64,000 nt of DNA, taken from positions 310,001-374,000 of the forward strand of contig NAJO01000032.1 in assembly GCA_002077065.1 (NCBI GenBank). The letters run 5' to 3'. The notes under the pieces are model-generated. The model did not search any database, was not told where the DNA came from, and worked only from the letters and a program-made list of their open reading frames with translations. Position 1 is the first letter of the stretch; each line of letters opens with the position of its first letter. Position numbers and translations under genes: made by a program. Of the stretch, positions 20,120 to 29,856 are shown in pieces. Origin of the DNA: Cryoendolithus antarcticus (taxonomy: Eukaryota > Ascomycota > Dothideomycetes > Cladosporiales > Cladosporiaceae).

Positions 20120-21067
20120 TCAGCTCGGTGCATCAATCCGATAGATCGCCTTCGCAGTATTGAAGTAAGCTTCATACTCGATCTCCTCTCCATCCTGACT
20201 CTCCACATCGTTGTGATAATGACCACCAGCGTTTTGCCCATCCGACGCGAAACAATGCGTATGCTCCATTCTTAGTCCCAGTCCAGGATCGGCAGAGTGC
20301 ATCACGGTGAGACAGATCGTTGGTGCGGCGAAGGTATGGTAGGTAAGCCACTTCTCGACATCGTCTCGATTTTCGAAAGGGGCTGAAGGGAAGTCTGGCA
20401 TGATGTGGTAGCGTGCTTTGCCTGACTTTACTAGGAATACTCCGCCTAGACTAACGGGCTGAGAGTCGCCGTACGCTGCGTGCAGAGCAGTGCGAATGCA
20501 CTCTGGAAGACTGCCTTCCTTGCCTTTCCGCCCGCGCGCGGTAATCTTGAGGACTGGACCAGGCATGCCTGACGAGCCGAAGAGGTTGACCATCAACGCG
20601 CAGTCCGTGCTCGAGCACCTACTCACCATGGCCTCGCCGGAGTCTTTGGCGATCTTAGCGACGTATGTGCGGTTCTCGACATTGTCGAAGCTTCCCTTCC
20701 AACTCAGGTTCGGCGCCAACTCACAGTTCTGGCCCACAACATGAAAAGGTCCTGCGCCGGCTCCAACCAGACTTCCTCCCTCAGGATCCATCTCCATCGC
20801 CTTCGCCACGTCTAGGAGCGAGTACTTGCACTCTAGCCTTGGTGTCGGAAAGAGATTCGCCTGGCCGCCGACGTCTGCTATGCATTCGTTGCCTGAGAGA
20901 CCTTGGGTGGCGAGGTGGAAGGGGGCGTGCCGAAGATCGGGACATTCAGTTGCTGTGACTGAGGAGTGACGATAGTTGTTCGCCAGCGCTGACTGGAGCT
21001 TTGTTGCTATGTCTTCGAGTGGTGGGGGTTTTAAGGTGTGCTTGCTTGTGGGCAGTAGTGAGGCCAT
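20120..21067 (-). CDS. DUF1907 protein, C11orf54-like zinc-dependent ester hydrolase
   Basis: Single-exon 315-residue protein of the DUF1907 family, whose human member C11orf54 (PTD012) binds zinc through a His cluster and shows esterase activity in vitro. The cluster is present as MEHTHCFASDGQNAGGHYHND near residues 270-290. The N-terminal part has LVGAGAGPFHVVGQNCELAPN and VSRCSSTDCALMVNLFGS, typical of the family, and GGVFLVKSGKARYHIMPDFP precedes the metal site. Start chosen at 21067 (MASLLPTSKH) where homology to the family begins; an upstream in-frame ATG at 21088 is possible. Predicted cytosolic or nuclear. Natural substrate unknown. Confidence 0.9.
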   Translation of the reverse strand: MASLLPTSKHTLKPPPLEDIATKLQSALANNYRHSSVTATECPDLRHAPFHLATQGLSGNECIADVGGQANLFPTPRLECKYSLLDVAKAMEMDPEGGSLVGAGAGPFHVVGQNCELAPNLSWKGSFDNVENRTYVAKIAKDSGEAMVSRCSSTDCALMVNLFGSSGMPGPVLKITARGRKGKEGSLPECIRTALHAAYGDSQPVSLGGVFLVKSGKARYHIMPDFPSAPFENRDDVEKWLTYHTFAAPTICLTVMHSADPGLGLRMEHTHCFASDGQNAGGHYHNDVESQDGEEIEYEAYFNTAKAIYRIDAPS

Positions 21068-22004
21068 AACCAACGACAAGACTCTCACTAGTATGACGCA
21101 GTGGATAGTCGCACAAGAGACCTTCAGTTCCTTGGGAGAGCAGGGGTATGAGCTCAGGTGCAGGTACTATGCTGTGGCCGTCGGCACGGGCGGAGTGTCC
21201 GCTGTGTCTCTACAATCCCAACGAGGATCCTGCAATGGGTCGTCGAAGGGCGCAGATCCGTTACCAGATGTGCGATGCCTTCATACGACTGATGAGATGC
21301 AGGGTACTCTCACCGGCTGACTCAGAGATCTAATGTATCAATGTGGCCTCATATGAACACCACGATCGTCGTAGATCTAAACGTGTTACTGGCAATGCTA
21401 CGTCGCTGCTTGGCAGAGCAACAAGCTCACGCCATGGATGCTTGGCTGTGTGTCAGCGCAAGCTAACCGCATCCGGCATGCATGGCGATCTGAGGCTGTG
21501 TTGCGCTCACAGACGTCGAGGAACGGAGTTGTGCGCTCCAATTGCAGCGTAGAGATATTTCGCTGCCTGGCGCGCGCACGAAGCCCTGGTTCAGTGTAGT
21601 AGTTGGATCATCTCAACTGCGCTTGGAGATGAGTGTGCCGCCGCGTCGAGTAGCTGGCGCGTACAGCCCTGCTGTCTTGCGACGTAGGGTGGCACGACAA
21701 TGCGTCGACGAACAGCATGCCGCTTACGGTGTCGGTTACTGCGGCGATGATTGATTTTCACAGCCAGTGGCAGTCGCGAGAGCATGCCGCATGGGGTCTC
21801 CGTCGCGGCGCTGTCAATGCCCACCGCAATCAATGGCAGCAACTTTGCGGTATATAGTATGCCCTTCTCTCCCTCAAGCTAGACAAGTAAGCAACACAGT
21901 TTCCATTCCAGCGCTACCTTTTACACTCCTCCACCAAGCTCTTTTTCTCAAATATCTCGCTCAAACAAACTCGTTACCCGACAACCCCAAGCCCTAAATA
22001 CAAG
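21068..22004. promoter_or_regulatory. Divergent promoter region with TATA box
   Basis: 937 bp between divergent genes. TATATAG at 21851..21857 lies about 150 bp before the start of the membrane-protein gene and is followed by a CT-rich stretch (21865-21990), a common fungal core-promoter layout. No gene is recognised in the rest. Confidence 0.55.
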
Positions 22005-22820
22005 ATGTCTTCTCTCGACGGCAAAGGCATCCTCGCCATCATCGAAACTGCCTTCTTCTCCCCCATCCTCCTCCTCAGCATCTTCCTCTGCCTCCGCCAT
22101 GGCTTTCGCCGCGAATCAGGCTGGTTTTACATGCTCCTCCTCTCGCTCCTCCGCCTGATCGGCTCCGCCTGCCTCCTCTACGCCGAAACTAACCACTCCA
22201 CGAACAAAGACCTCCAGACAACCTACTTCATCTGCAACAGCGTCGGCACCGCTCCTCTGCTCCTCCTCGCCCTCTTCCAGCTCATGCGGATAAACACCGG
22301 CATGCAAGACAGCGGCCTACCGCGGAGGGTCTTCCGGCCAGTGCAACTAGTCTCACTGGTTGCGCTAATCGTGGCAATTGTCGGTAGCACCGACTTCGGC
22401 AGCAGCAATCCCAAAGACGCCTCGCAAGGCGCGACAATGTCCAAAGTCGCCGCTGCGCTCTTCTTCGTCGTCTACCTGGCCGTCGTAGCCATCACGCTGC
22501 TCACGCTGTCGCGCGCCAGCCACGTCCTGTCCGCCGAGCACAAGCTGCTCTACGCCTGCGTCGCGGCGTTGCCCTTTTTGCTAGTCAGGCTCGTCTATAC
22601 CTTAGCGGTGGGGTTCTCGAGCAAGACGAGCTCGCCGTTCTATCGGTTTGATATTTCGATCTGGGTGCAGGCCCTTATGCAGTTTGCCATGGAGGCCGTG
22701 ATTGTGCTGGTGTTCATGGTCGCTGGGCTGTTGACGCCTAGGATGGATGAAAACCACTACTCGGTGCGAGGGCAACAGGGTGTTGAGATGGAGAGAGGAG
22801 GTGTAAAGTCTGGACACTAG
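22005..22820 (+). CDS. Seven-transmembrane fungal membrane protein (DUF7702-like)
   Basis: Single-exon 271-residue integral membrane protein with about seven hydrophobic spans, near residues 8-29, 40-62, 75-95, 113-132, 148-170, 184-204 and 220-245. The first, IIETAFFSPILLLSIFLCLR, and SGWFYMLLLSLLRLIGSACL resemble a fungus-specific family annotated as DUF7702 and distantly the RTA1-like proteins. The C-terminal tail is short and hydrophilic. Coding is strongly C-ending in the first half. The function of the family is not known; localisation to plasma membrane or an organelle cannot be read from the sequence. Preceded by a TATA box and a CT-rich leader. Confidence 0.82.
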   Translation: MSSLDGKGILAIIETAFFSPILLLSIFLCLRHGFRRESGWFYMLLLSLLRLIGSACLLYAETNHSTNKDLQTTYFICNSVGTAPLLLLALFQLMRINTGMQDSGLPRRVFRPVQLVSLVALIVAIVGSTDFGSSNPKDASQGATMSKVAAALFFVVYLAVVAITLLTLSRASHVLSAEHKLLYACVAALPFLLVRLVYTLAVGFSSKTSSPFYRFDISIWVQALMQFAMEAVIVLVFMVAGLLTPRMDENHYSVRGQQGVEMERGGVKSGH

Positions 22821-23576
22821 CTTTGGGTGGATTGAAAGTCTAGGACTTGCAAGCGTACGAGCGACTGGAGACCGGATGCCAGGTGATGGATTAATGCGCG
22901 GAGTCATGGGGGAATGGGAATTACTTTGGGGTTATGTTGAGCGCATAGGTCGATCAGGATTCGAGATGATAGACAGAGCTTGTATGATACCTCGTATCTT
23001 CTTACCCAACTGCCCTCAGTGACTCGGTGATGTTCCTGTAGTGCCACTGCAGGTCTCGGGTCCTGTGGCTACTGCGTCCACGAGCAACCTGCTCACAGGC
23101 GCAGCGCAGGACTAGACTTACAATATGAAGACCGTCTGTCTTATACTTGGAGCGACTTTAGGCGTGGTGATGTTCCGGGGGATGCCAGAATCTCAGGGCG
23201 GAACCGGCCCACCTGCGAGAGAGTTGCGGAGAGCCAGATTCAGACTCAGATCTGAATAAAATCACAAAGTTATGTATGCCCACGCGGTGTCGTGTGTAGC
23301 AACGCTCCATTACACGCCAGTTGAACAGGGCGACGCACCAGGTCCACAGTCCGATGGCTTACCGTGCGCCTACCCAATACTTGCAAGGCCTTAGTGTATC
23401 TGGCAATTGCTCTCTTGTGCCTGACATTGTGCGGTGGGGGACTCCGTTTCGTCCAATGTCGCTTCTCGCTACTATATACATTAGAATTCAGGGCTTGAGA
23501 TGCAAGCTCCATGACCATAAAGCGTGCATTCGCATCTTCGAGTCTTCCCCATTACACCAAGACACATACACTGAGC
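22821..23576. other. Intergenic between convergent genes
   Basis: 756 bp between the 3' ends of the membrane-protein gene and KAR9. It holds only short frames (for example 23321..23701 antisense to the KAR9 end). Nothing else seen. Confidence 0.5.
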
Positions 23577-26276
23577 TCATCCTTTCCATCTCGGCTTATG
23601 CTTGTCGCCCGTCGCCATCCCAATACTGCCCTCCCCAAATCGACTTGCAGACCTCGCCGGGAGCATACTGCTTCTCTTTCCACTCTTCTCGAGCGAACTA
23701 GGCGGTCGACGTAGTGCAGAGACGAGTGGCGACTCGCAATCTGCCTCGTTGCCGTCCGTAGTCTGCCCTATCGGCATCTCCGGGGTACTTCCGACAGCGT
23801 CGTAAGTACGGGCATAGCCTATACTACCACCAGAAGCGTACCGCAAGTTCGAAGAGGGGTGTTTTGGCGTAGCTGCGCTTCCTGGTCGAGCTAGAGGCGT
23901 GGTAGGCATTGGGAGGGATGACTTCCGTGGGGGCATCTCGAGACGTGATTGAGGTCGTCTAGAGGCTGTATTGGGATGTGTCACAGGAGCGCTGAAGTTG
24001 CGGCTCGGGGTCATCCGCCGGTCGATCATGGAGGGTGGGGTCGAAGTCGGGTAGCGAGGAGCGTACGGTTTCTTGTCGACAGGAGTCTTGGCGTATGGAG
24101 ACGGCTCAAACTTGGATAGCGGCGCAAAATCTCGCGACTCGGACTTCGCCGCGCTCACGAATCGAGGACGGTTGTCTGGCTTGCGACTGGAGGACGACAT
24201 TGCGCTGGTAGTCCTTGGTGCCATGTAAGGCGACGGAGACGCGCTCGAGCGCATACCAGAGAGTGTTGATCGCGTCAGCGGCGTGCGCGTTGGGATCGAG
24301 CTGGACGATGCTTGGCGATCGGCACTGTGCAAGTGCATACTAGTGTTAAAGCTCCCTGACCTCAGCTTGCCGTTGGTCAAGGGCACAGGCGTTCTCGACG
24401 GTTGTAAGCTGCTGGTTCTGCTATTACCCACTACGCTGCTGGCGGGCGAGCTGCCTGGTGTGCCGTCAAGAAGGCTTCCATTGACCGATCTTTCACTGGA
24501 TAAGACAGTCGAGACCGAGTCTCGAAGCTGCTTCTCACGCGCATCACTTAGCCCTTCGAGGACGGCGTCCAAATCGCGCATGTCGGCTTGCAGTGTGGAC
24601 CACCTTCGCTTCATGTCAGCCTGCAAACGCAAGATCTCCCCGTTGACAGTCAGTCGATCTGTGACTCCCCTGTCGATAATAGCTAGTACGCGTTCGATCG
24701 CCGGACCATAGTGAAGCTTCTTTGCATCGTAGTTTTCGATCATCTTGTTTACTGCAAGCGGATTGCTCAGGAACTCTCCCGCATCCATGTGTTCCTTGAG
24801 CTTCCCAAAGCTACGAGCAACCGACTCGCACATCTTCAGTGCCTGGCGCCCAGCATTGCGGAAAACAGAGACCCATCGATCTTCGCCGAGTTCACGACGT
24901 AGGGACTCAGCGTCGCCTTCGAGTTTCTTCCACTGTGCTTCGAGGGTATCGCGGCGGTGCTCCAGATCCTCGCATGCGGTCGGAAAGTTTGCACTCCCAC
25001 GGCCATGGAAGGTCGACAGTCGCATCGGCAGGAAGTCTAGAGAGGCTCGAAGAGGTTGCATCCTCGCGTATAACGCCAGAAGCGAGGAGTCGTCCCTGTT
25101 TTCTTCGGTATCTGGCGTATGTATCGGTGAGCTCGGTGAGAATGGCGGAGGCATGCTGAAGCGATTCTTTGCTCGGTCGCTGGCCTTCGGCTTCTCCTCG
25201 ACAATTGTCTCCAGCTCGGTCAGATCAATCGATCCACCCACAGCGAAGACACCTTCATGCCGCTTCTCCTCCATCTGGAAGACTAGCCGATTCAAAAAGT
25301 CCATCTCTTGCCCGATCTCGCCAAGCACTGTATCCCATAGCTCCTGCCACTCCATCGCAATCTCCACCTGTACCTTGATACTCTTCAACGTCTCCTTAAT
25401 CTTCTTCCATGCCACAATGACTCTTTCTAGCTGCGTGACATTCTCCCTCAAAGCTGACACTGACAGCTTCGCAACATCGCCTCGAGTCTGCAGCCGCTCG
25501 ATCGACACGATGTACACCTGTACAAGTCGCTCGAATCGATCAATGGCTGCGTCCACCTCTTCAATGCCTTCTCTCCCGCCAGCTGCTGCCCATTCTACGT
25601 CATCCTCGGAGTCCAACCCGGCGAGCACTTCAGCGGCCTTGCTGATCCATAGCACAATCTGCTCAGAGGCATCCGAGAGTGCCTTGGCTGCCTCCATTGC
25701 AGTCGGAATCGACGACATTCGTCGCGCAAGTGTATTCGCATCCGGCAGTCGCATGGACGTGAGCTGCGATAGCTGTCCCGTGAAGCTCACTCTCGACAGT
25801 GAATATATGGACCCTGCTCGTGACAGCCCTGAGTTGACAAAGTCACTATCACTGACATTGTCGCCGCTGCCCTTGATCGATATGCTCCCTCGAGGGGACT
25901 CATCCGGCACAGCCGTTGACCTCCCTGCTCGTGGTGAGCCATTAGCGAATGTACCAGCTCGACCGTTTCTTATCGAACGTGGCGTGGTAGGTGTTGTAAC
26001 GTCTCTCGGACTTCCTCGCCCATGTCTTGGACTGGGACTCATGGGTTCCTTGGTCCGGATGTGTAATCTTGTCTTGCCCATATCCGGCATCCGGTACTTG
26101 TGAGTATCTGCCAAGTCATCTTCCGAGTCTGACAGGACTAGTCGAGTCCCAAGGCTGATAGGCGAAGAGTTGATGTCGCTCTCCAGAACAGAGCTTGACA
26201 TTTCCGTCTCACTCAGTGCTGGTCCGCCGCTCAGCCTTACTCCGCCGCCTCCTCCACCGCCGCGCCGCGAAGGCAT
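23577..26276 (-). CDS. KAR9: Karyogamy/spindle-positioning protein KAR9
   Basis: Single-exon 899-residue protein. After a Gly-run and Ser/Pro-rich N terminus, residues about 190-330 form the conserved helical KAR9 domain (EQIVLWISKAAEVLAGLDSE, DAAIDRFERLVQVYIVSIER, and WQELWDTVLGEIGQEMDFLN). More helices follow up to about residue 600. The C-terminal 300 residues are basic, Ser/Pro-rich and disordered. They contain SSIPTR at 659-664, a SxIP motif that binds the EB1 homologue Bim1. In yeast Kar9 links Bim1-capped astral microtubules to type V myosin and orients the spindle. No intron is needed. A long antisense frame (24745..26103) is a shadow of this gene. Confidence 0.93.
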   Translation of the reverse strand: MPSRRGGGGGGGVRLSGGPALSETEMSSSVLESDINSSPISLGTRLVLSDSEDDLADTHKYRMPDMGKTRLHIRTKEPMSPSPRHGRGSPRDVTTPTTPRSIRNGRAGTFANGSPRAGRSTAVPDESPRGSISIKGSGDNVSDSDFVNSGLSRAGSIYSLSRVSFTGQLSQLTSMRLPDANTLARRMSSIPTAMEAAKALSDASEQIVLWISKAAEVLAGLDSEDDVEWAAAGGREGIEEVDAAIDRFERLVQVYIVSIERLQTRGDVAKLSVSALRENVTQLERVIVAWKKIKETLKSIKVQVEIAMEWQELWDTVLGEIGQEMDFLNRLVFQMEEKRHEGVFAVGGSIDLTELETIVEEKPKASDRAKNRFSMPPPFSPSSPIHTPDTEENRDDSSLLALYARMQPLRASLDFLPMRLSTFHGRGSANFPTACEDLEHRRDTLEAQWKKLEGDAESLRRELGEDRWVSVFRNAGRQALKMCESVARSFGKLKEHMDAGEFLSNPLAVNKMIENYDAKKLHYGPAIERVLAIIDRGVTDRLTVNGEILRLQADMKRRWSTLQADMRDLDAVLEGLSDAREKQLRDSVSTVLSSERSVNGSLLDGTPGSSPASSVVGNSRTSSLQPSRTPVPLTNGKLRSGSFNTSMHLHSADRQASSSSIPTRTPLTRSTLSGMRSSASPSPYMAPRTTSAMSSSSRKPDNRPRFVSAAKSESRDFAPLSKFEPSPYAKTPVDKKPYAPRYPTSTPPSMIDRRMTPSRNFSAPVTHPNTASRRPQSRLEMPPRKSSLPMPTTPLARPGSAATPKHPSSNLRYASGGSIGYARTYDAVGSTPEMPIGQTTDGNEADCESPLVSALRRPPSSLEKSGKRSSMLPARSASRFGEGSIGMATGDKHKPRWKG

Positions 26277-27538
26277 GCTCAGGTCGCGAGTTGGCTTGCT
26301 ACATCAGTGTAGTGCCCAATGGTGGAGCGAGTTGACCACAGCAATTGTCTCGCAGACCACCTCCCTATCTTTGCAATATCAATGACTGTACAGCCCTCGA
26401 GACCAAGTATCTGGCAGCCGAGTTTGACTTGAGATTACAGGCTCAAAGGTGCTGTGCAAAAGAATGATACGCGGCGGAGGGGTGACCATATGTATGATGA
26501 AGGCAAGCAGCTCCGATCAAGTCCAATGCTGTTGCCTCGATGTGTGCCTCAGTATGGAGCGTGATGTGTGTAGAGAAGGATTGCTCTAGAAGATTCAGGC
26601 ATCTACTTCGTCATCGCATCTCACAATCTCCGCAGGATACAGTAGCTTGCTTGTACGACGTGTTTCATATTACAGTGTCACGACGGCTGTCGATAGGCTG
26701 AAAGTGACAGCGTCTGTGCTCGTCCAGGATGTCGGGTCAGTATAAGCTTTCAAACGCGTCGTTTCCTCCGCTTCTCCATCGACGCGTGCGAATTTTGATG
26801 AAAGCTTCCGAACGTGTTCACAGAGCTTCAGCATCGCAGACACCTTGCCCGTTGGATACTTATCAAGGAACACGACTTCTGGCAAGCGTACCCCAAGCCT
26901 CATGTCACGGGTGACATTGACTTCAGGGTTGGGTACAGCACGAGACAGCCCTGTCAAGATGGAACGTTACGGGATGTAGACGGGGTTCCCTGGCGAGAAC
27001 ATCGAGGGACCGGGACACATCGATATATCGTCCATCAGCAAAGCACTGATGCGACGAGCAAGCACTGCGGCTACCCAGGCTGAGCTCGCGACCTAGGTAG
27101 TTTGCCACTCCACAAGGGTATCAAGACATGCACATCGATTCACAATATACTGTCTTGGAGCAATTTCCCGCTTCTCAAAAAATTCGAGCGGTCCTGTGCT
27201 AATGCCACGCACACTAGAACTGACGATGTACGCCTTCAGAGCCGAGGAGATCGAGTTCAGAAAGCTTCAGTTAGCGTGGTGCGCAGCGACGCAAGGCTCG
27301 GGCGAGCCCTTCAATCGACCGTCAGTTGTTGCGATTCAGTGCAAAGACGCCTTAGCAACGAGGAACTACCGCTTATTGTGTGTATTCAGAGTGATGTAAG
27401 GTTGAGGGTTATTCGCACTCGGTACACCATACAGCCCAAAAGACAAGTAATCCCGACTCTCTGCACCTTTTTACCTTGATTCCCGCCCGTTCGCACGGAA
27501 GGCCTTGCTGAAACATCCTTGATCCCAAGTCCGTCAGG
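26277..27538. other. Intergenic, KAR9 upstream region
   Basis: 1,262 bp. The KAR9 promoter must be at the left end. The only frame with some protein character is complement 26670..26957 (listed separately). I see no repeat or RNA gene. Confidence 0.45.
26670..26957 (-). CDS. Possible small hypothetical protein
   Basis: A 95-codon frame with a fairly balanced composition (RLGVRLPEVVFLDKYPTG, then a Lys/Glu-rich helix and a Ser/Thr-rich end). I do not recognise it and cannot tell a real small gene or exon from chance. No convincing upstream exon was found. Confidence 0.22.
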   Translation of the reverse strand: MTGLSRAVPNPEVNVTRDMRLGVRLPEVVFLDKYPTGKVSAMLKLCEHVRKLSSKFARVDGEAEETTRLKAYTDPTSWTSTDAVTFSLSTAVVTL

Positions 27539-27892
27539 CTACAAGCACATAATCGAAGCAACAGCGCGATCCCCAAAGGCCGCGCACCATTGCGGCTTCA
27601 CCATAAATGAGTCGCTGTACAGACTGTCAGCCGCCTCTGTCGCACTCAATGCTTCGACATTTTCGGCAATAACACACCCAGTGCAGCGCGGACCGTCAAA
27701 GATCTTTAGATCGTGGTACTTAGAGCAGCCCCCAGCACTATTACGACCCTCTGGTAGGTCATAGCAGTAGCCCGCCTTGGTCTGTACCAAGCTCTCGTCG
27801 CTGCTCTCGCAAACGATGTCGCTGTACATTCGTACGTCTGCTGCTGCGACCGTGGCCAGGGTGGCGGCAATGGCGAGGATGATGCACTTCAT
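27539..27892 (-). CDS. Small secreted six-cysteine protein, paralogue 1 (complement join 27539..27614, 27678..27892)
   Basis: Secreted protein of 96 residues if spliced. The signal peptide is MKCIILAIAATLATVAA with likely cleavage before ADVRMYSD. The mature part has six cysteines (DIVCESS, GYCYDL, GGCSKY, RCTG, QWCAAF, IMCL). Alignment with the paralogue at 28899..29239 places all six cysteines in register, with shared ADV..(Y/F)SD, AG.CY, C...H.L.IF and AS...CL blocks. A 63-nt intron (27615..27677; GTGTGT donor, GCTGAC branch, TACAG acceptor, phase 2) falls exactly where the paralogue has its intron. Because it is a multiple of three without a stop, the unspliced frame is also open (117 residues, with one extra cysteine). 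Family unknown to me; size and cysteines fit an apoplastic effector or antimicrobial-type protein, which is inference. Confidence 0.82.
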   Translation of the reverse strand: MKCIILAIAATLATVAAADVRMYSDIVCESSDESLVQTKAGYCYDLPEGRNSAGGCSKYHDLKIFDGPRCTGCVIAENVEALSATEAADSLYSDSFMVKPQWCAAFGDRAVASIMCL

Positions 27893-28898
27893 GGCTTCCG
27901 GTGTGAGTGGAGATGGGCAACGGTTGACGTGGAAGTTGCATGTGGGAGGTTTGTGAGTCAGCGGTGTACGGAGGTGGTCTTGCTTCGTAGCTGATGTCTC
28001 CCAAACCCACATGCTCTGCGATCGAGGCCTGTATGTGTTGAAGAACATCGTGTTGCGCACTATGCACTATACGTGCCTGAGGCTTCACAGACTCAAGTTG
28101 GCCAAGTTTAGCCCAAAGCTTAGCTCCGCCCATTGAATGCTTTTACACCGCCTCACATCGTAGTTGGTTCCACAACAACACATTTAGGCTGTGCGTTTCT
28201 CACTGGAATGCACTATAGGCGAACGACAAGGCTATAGCAGACGCTGAGCGGCTGTGCCACGAGCGAAGCTGGTCTTGACCGAATTGACGAGTGTCGTCTC
28301 CGGTTTTCTATGAGTCTCAACGACTCTCTGCTTCCATTCCACATGCACACACGTGGTTGGGCCTCCTAGTACCTCCGTATGCCTCTCGGGCGAGGGACAG
28401 ATGCGAAGCCTTGTCATGCTCTCCAAGACCACCGGATGCAGCGGCATGGGGCTCCGCACCTGTAACAGAGCCGATATGAGCACAGCCCGCGTCCCAGACA
28501 CTCGGGAGAGCCTAGGCTCGATGAAAGAGTTCTGTTGTCTCGGGGCGACGGTACATGCTTTCACTGGTTCATTGCAAGAGAAGTGACTTTGTCCAGGCTC
28601 GACATTGCATGAATGCCCTGAATCGGCGATAGTTTGACTACAGACAAGACTTGCTCCAACACCACTTCGCCTCCGCGTCTTTCAAGTCAGTTCCATACCA
28701 CACTTTACATCTCGCTTTCTCAAATTTCACGCTTGGATGATTCGAAGTTCACAAAGGACAGTAGTCTTGCAATAACGGTTGATGAATGGCTGCATAGGGC
28801 GCGACCTCGACTACGGACACAATCACTCTATCAATGCTCTCTGGCTCTGCTCAACGGCTTCCCTGGCATGCCTGTCCCATACTGCTTCCCTTCTGTCT
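27893..28898. other. Intergenic between the two secreted-protein paralogues
   Basis: 1,006 bp holding the promoter of paralogue 1 and the downstream region of paralogue 2. Frames at complement 28232..28564 and 28634..28915 (+) have no recognisable features. No third copy of the secreted-protein gene is visible. Confidence 0.45.
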
Positions 28899-29239
28899 TC
28901 ATTTCAGGCAGGTGAACGATGCGATCGCAGTGGAGCCCAACGATAGGCACTTTCCCGGCGAGATAGTGGCCGAGTTTCTAGGCGCAGCTCAGTCAGATCA
29001 AACATACAATGCCGGCAGTGAACTGCTTACCCGCTGCAACCCGGCGCGCTGAAGATCCTAAGATTGTGGCCGACTGAGCAGCCTGAAGCACTGAAGGTGC
29101 CGCCATGGGTGGTATAGCAATTACCGGCGCTGGTGCTGATGAGGAGCAGGTCATTTTTGCAAGCACCGTCGCTGAAGATTGCGACGTCAGCAATGGCGAC
29201 GGTGGCCATCGCAGCGAGGATCATGCCGGTGAGCTTCAT
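28899..29239 (-). CDS. Small secreted six-cysteine protein, paralogue 2 (complement join 28899..28977, 29031..29239)
   Basis: Two exons encode 95 residues. The signal peptide MKLTGMILAAMATVAIA precedes DVAIFSDGACKND. Six cysteines (GACKN, GNCYTT, SGCSVG, PGCSG, GKCLS, FTCLK) match those of the neighbour at 27539..27892. A 53-nt intron (28978..29030; GTAAGC donor, CTGACTGAG branch region, CCTAG acceptor) interrupts the codon after the fourth cysteine in phase 2. Without splicing the frame stops at once after GCSG, so splicing is required here. The restored C-terminal part, PGKCLSLGSTAIASFTCLK, aligns with PQWCAAFGDRAVASIMCL of paralogue 1 and so confirms the intron. Function unknown; tandem duplication on the same strand about 1 kb apart. 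Confidence 0.82.
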
Positions 29240-29856
29240 GACTGTGTGATATGTGAGTCAGCATGCGACTCAAGATCTCTACGTCTCGGAGCAGGGACTA
29301 TCAAACCTATGAGGTTAATTCTACTAAGTCGTTGATGAAAGTGCTTTGAGTTGTTCGTGGAAGACGGGTTGGTGCTGATGAGAAGAGCGGACATCGAACG
29401 CTACTTGTACCCTCTCGCCGTTCACCTCTTGTAGCTGCTCCGTGGTCGCCATCAATGCAACTTCCCCTCATGCACGACGGCACGGAGGTATTCCTAGTGC
29501 GCCGGGTTAGTGTCGAGATGATATAACAGCGGTCTGTTCCTGCATACCCCATAACTTGTAGCTGGTTGCCGCTTCACGACCGATCCTTGTGATACGTCCA
29601 GACTCCACAATCTTCACTGCCTTCCTCAAGACCTTCCCACATGACCACAGACTAGCGCAGGCCTTGTGCTCTTGACACATTGTTCGTGCACCACCAATGC
29701 TCGCCTGCCTCAGGAACTATGGCATAGGGGAACTTACCGGGCAGTGCGTTGCGCACGTGCCCATCTGGGTAACCGACAGGGTGGGGATACCGGGCCAACA
29801 GGTGGATCCACCAACACTTAGATTGACCAACAGTTGCATACACTACCTAGGCCGCA
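29240..29856. other. Intergenic containing a DUF1917 relic
   Basis: 617 bp between paralogue 2 and the DUF1917 gene. The relic at 29550..29671 is listed separately; the rest shows nothing I can name. Confidence 0.5.
29550..29671 (-). pseudogene. Relic of the C-terminal end of a DUF1917 gene
   Basis: On the minus strand this segment reads ACASLWSCGKVLRKAVKIVE, then SGRITRIGREAAT. It aligns with RASLWSSEEVLKKEVGITED and GQITRLTKRHVAT, the last 40 residues of the intact gene that ends at 29857. Nucleotide identity is also visible across the same stretch (for example GACCACAG-CTAGCGCAG/GG), with mostly C/T and G/A differences. Upstream the similarity stops, and there is no start or complete domain. 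It is therefore a partial duplicate lying about 190 bp downstream of the parent gene in the same orientation. A captured exon of another gene is a less likely alternative. Confidence 0.65.

Noticed and set aside
24745..26103. 452-codon open frame on the plus strand
   Set aside because: It is exactly antisense to the conserved part of KAR9, and its Ser/Arg-rich translation has no domain; the minus-strand gene explains it.
28634..28915. 93-codon plus frame
   Set aside because: It overlaps the second exon and downstream region of secreted paralogue 2 in antisense and has no recognisable feature.
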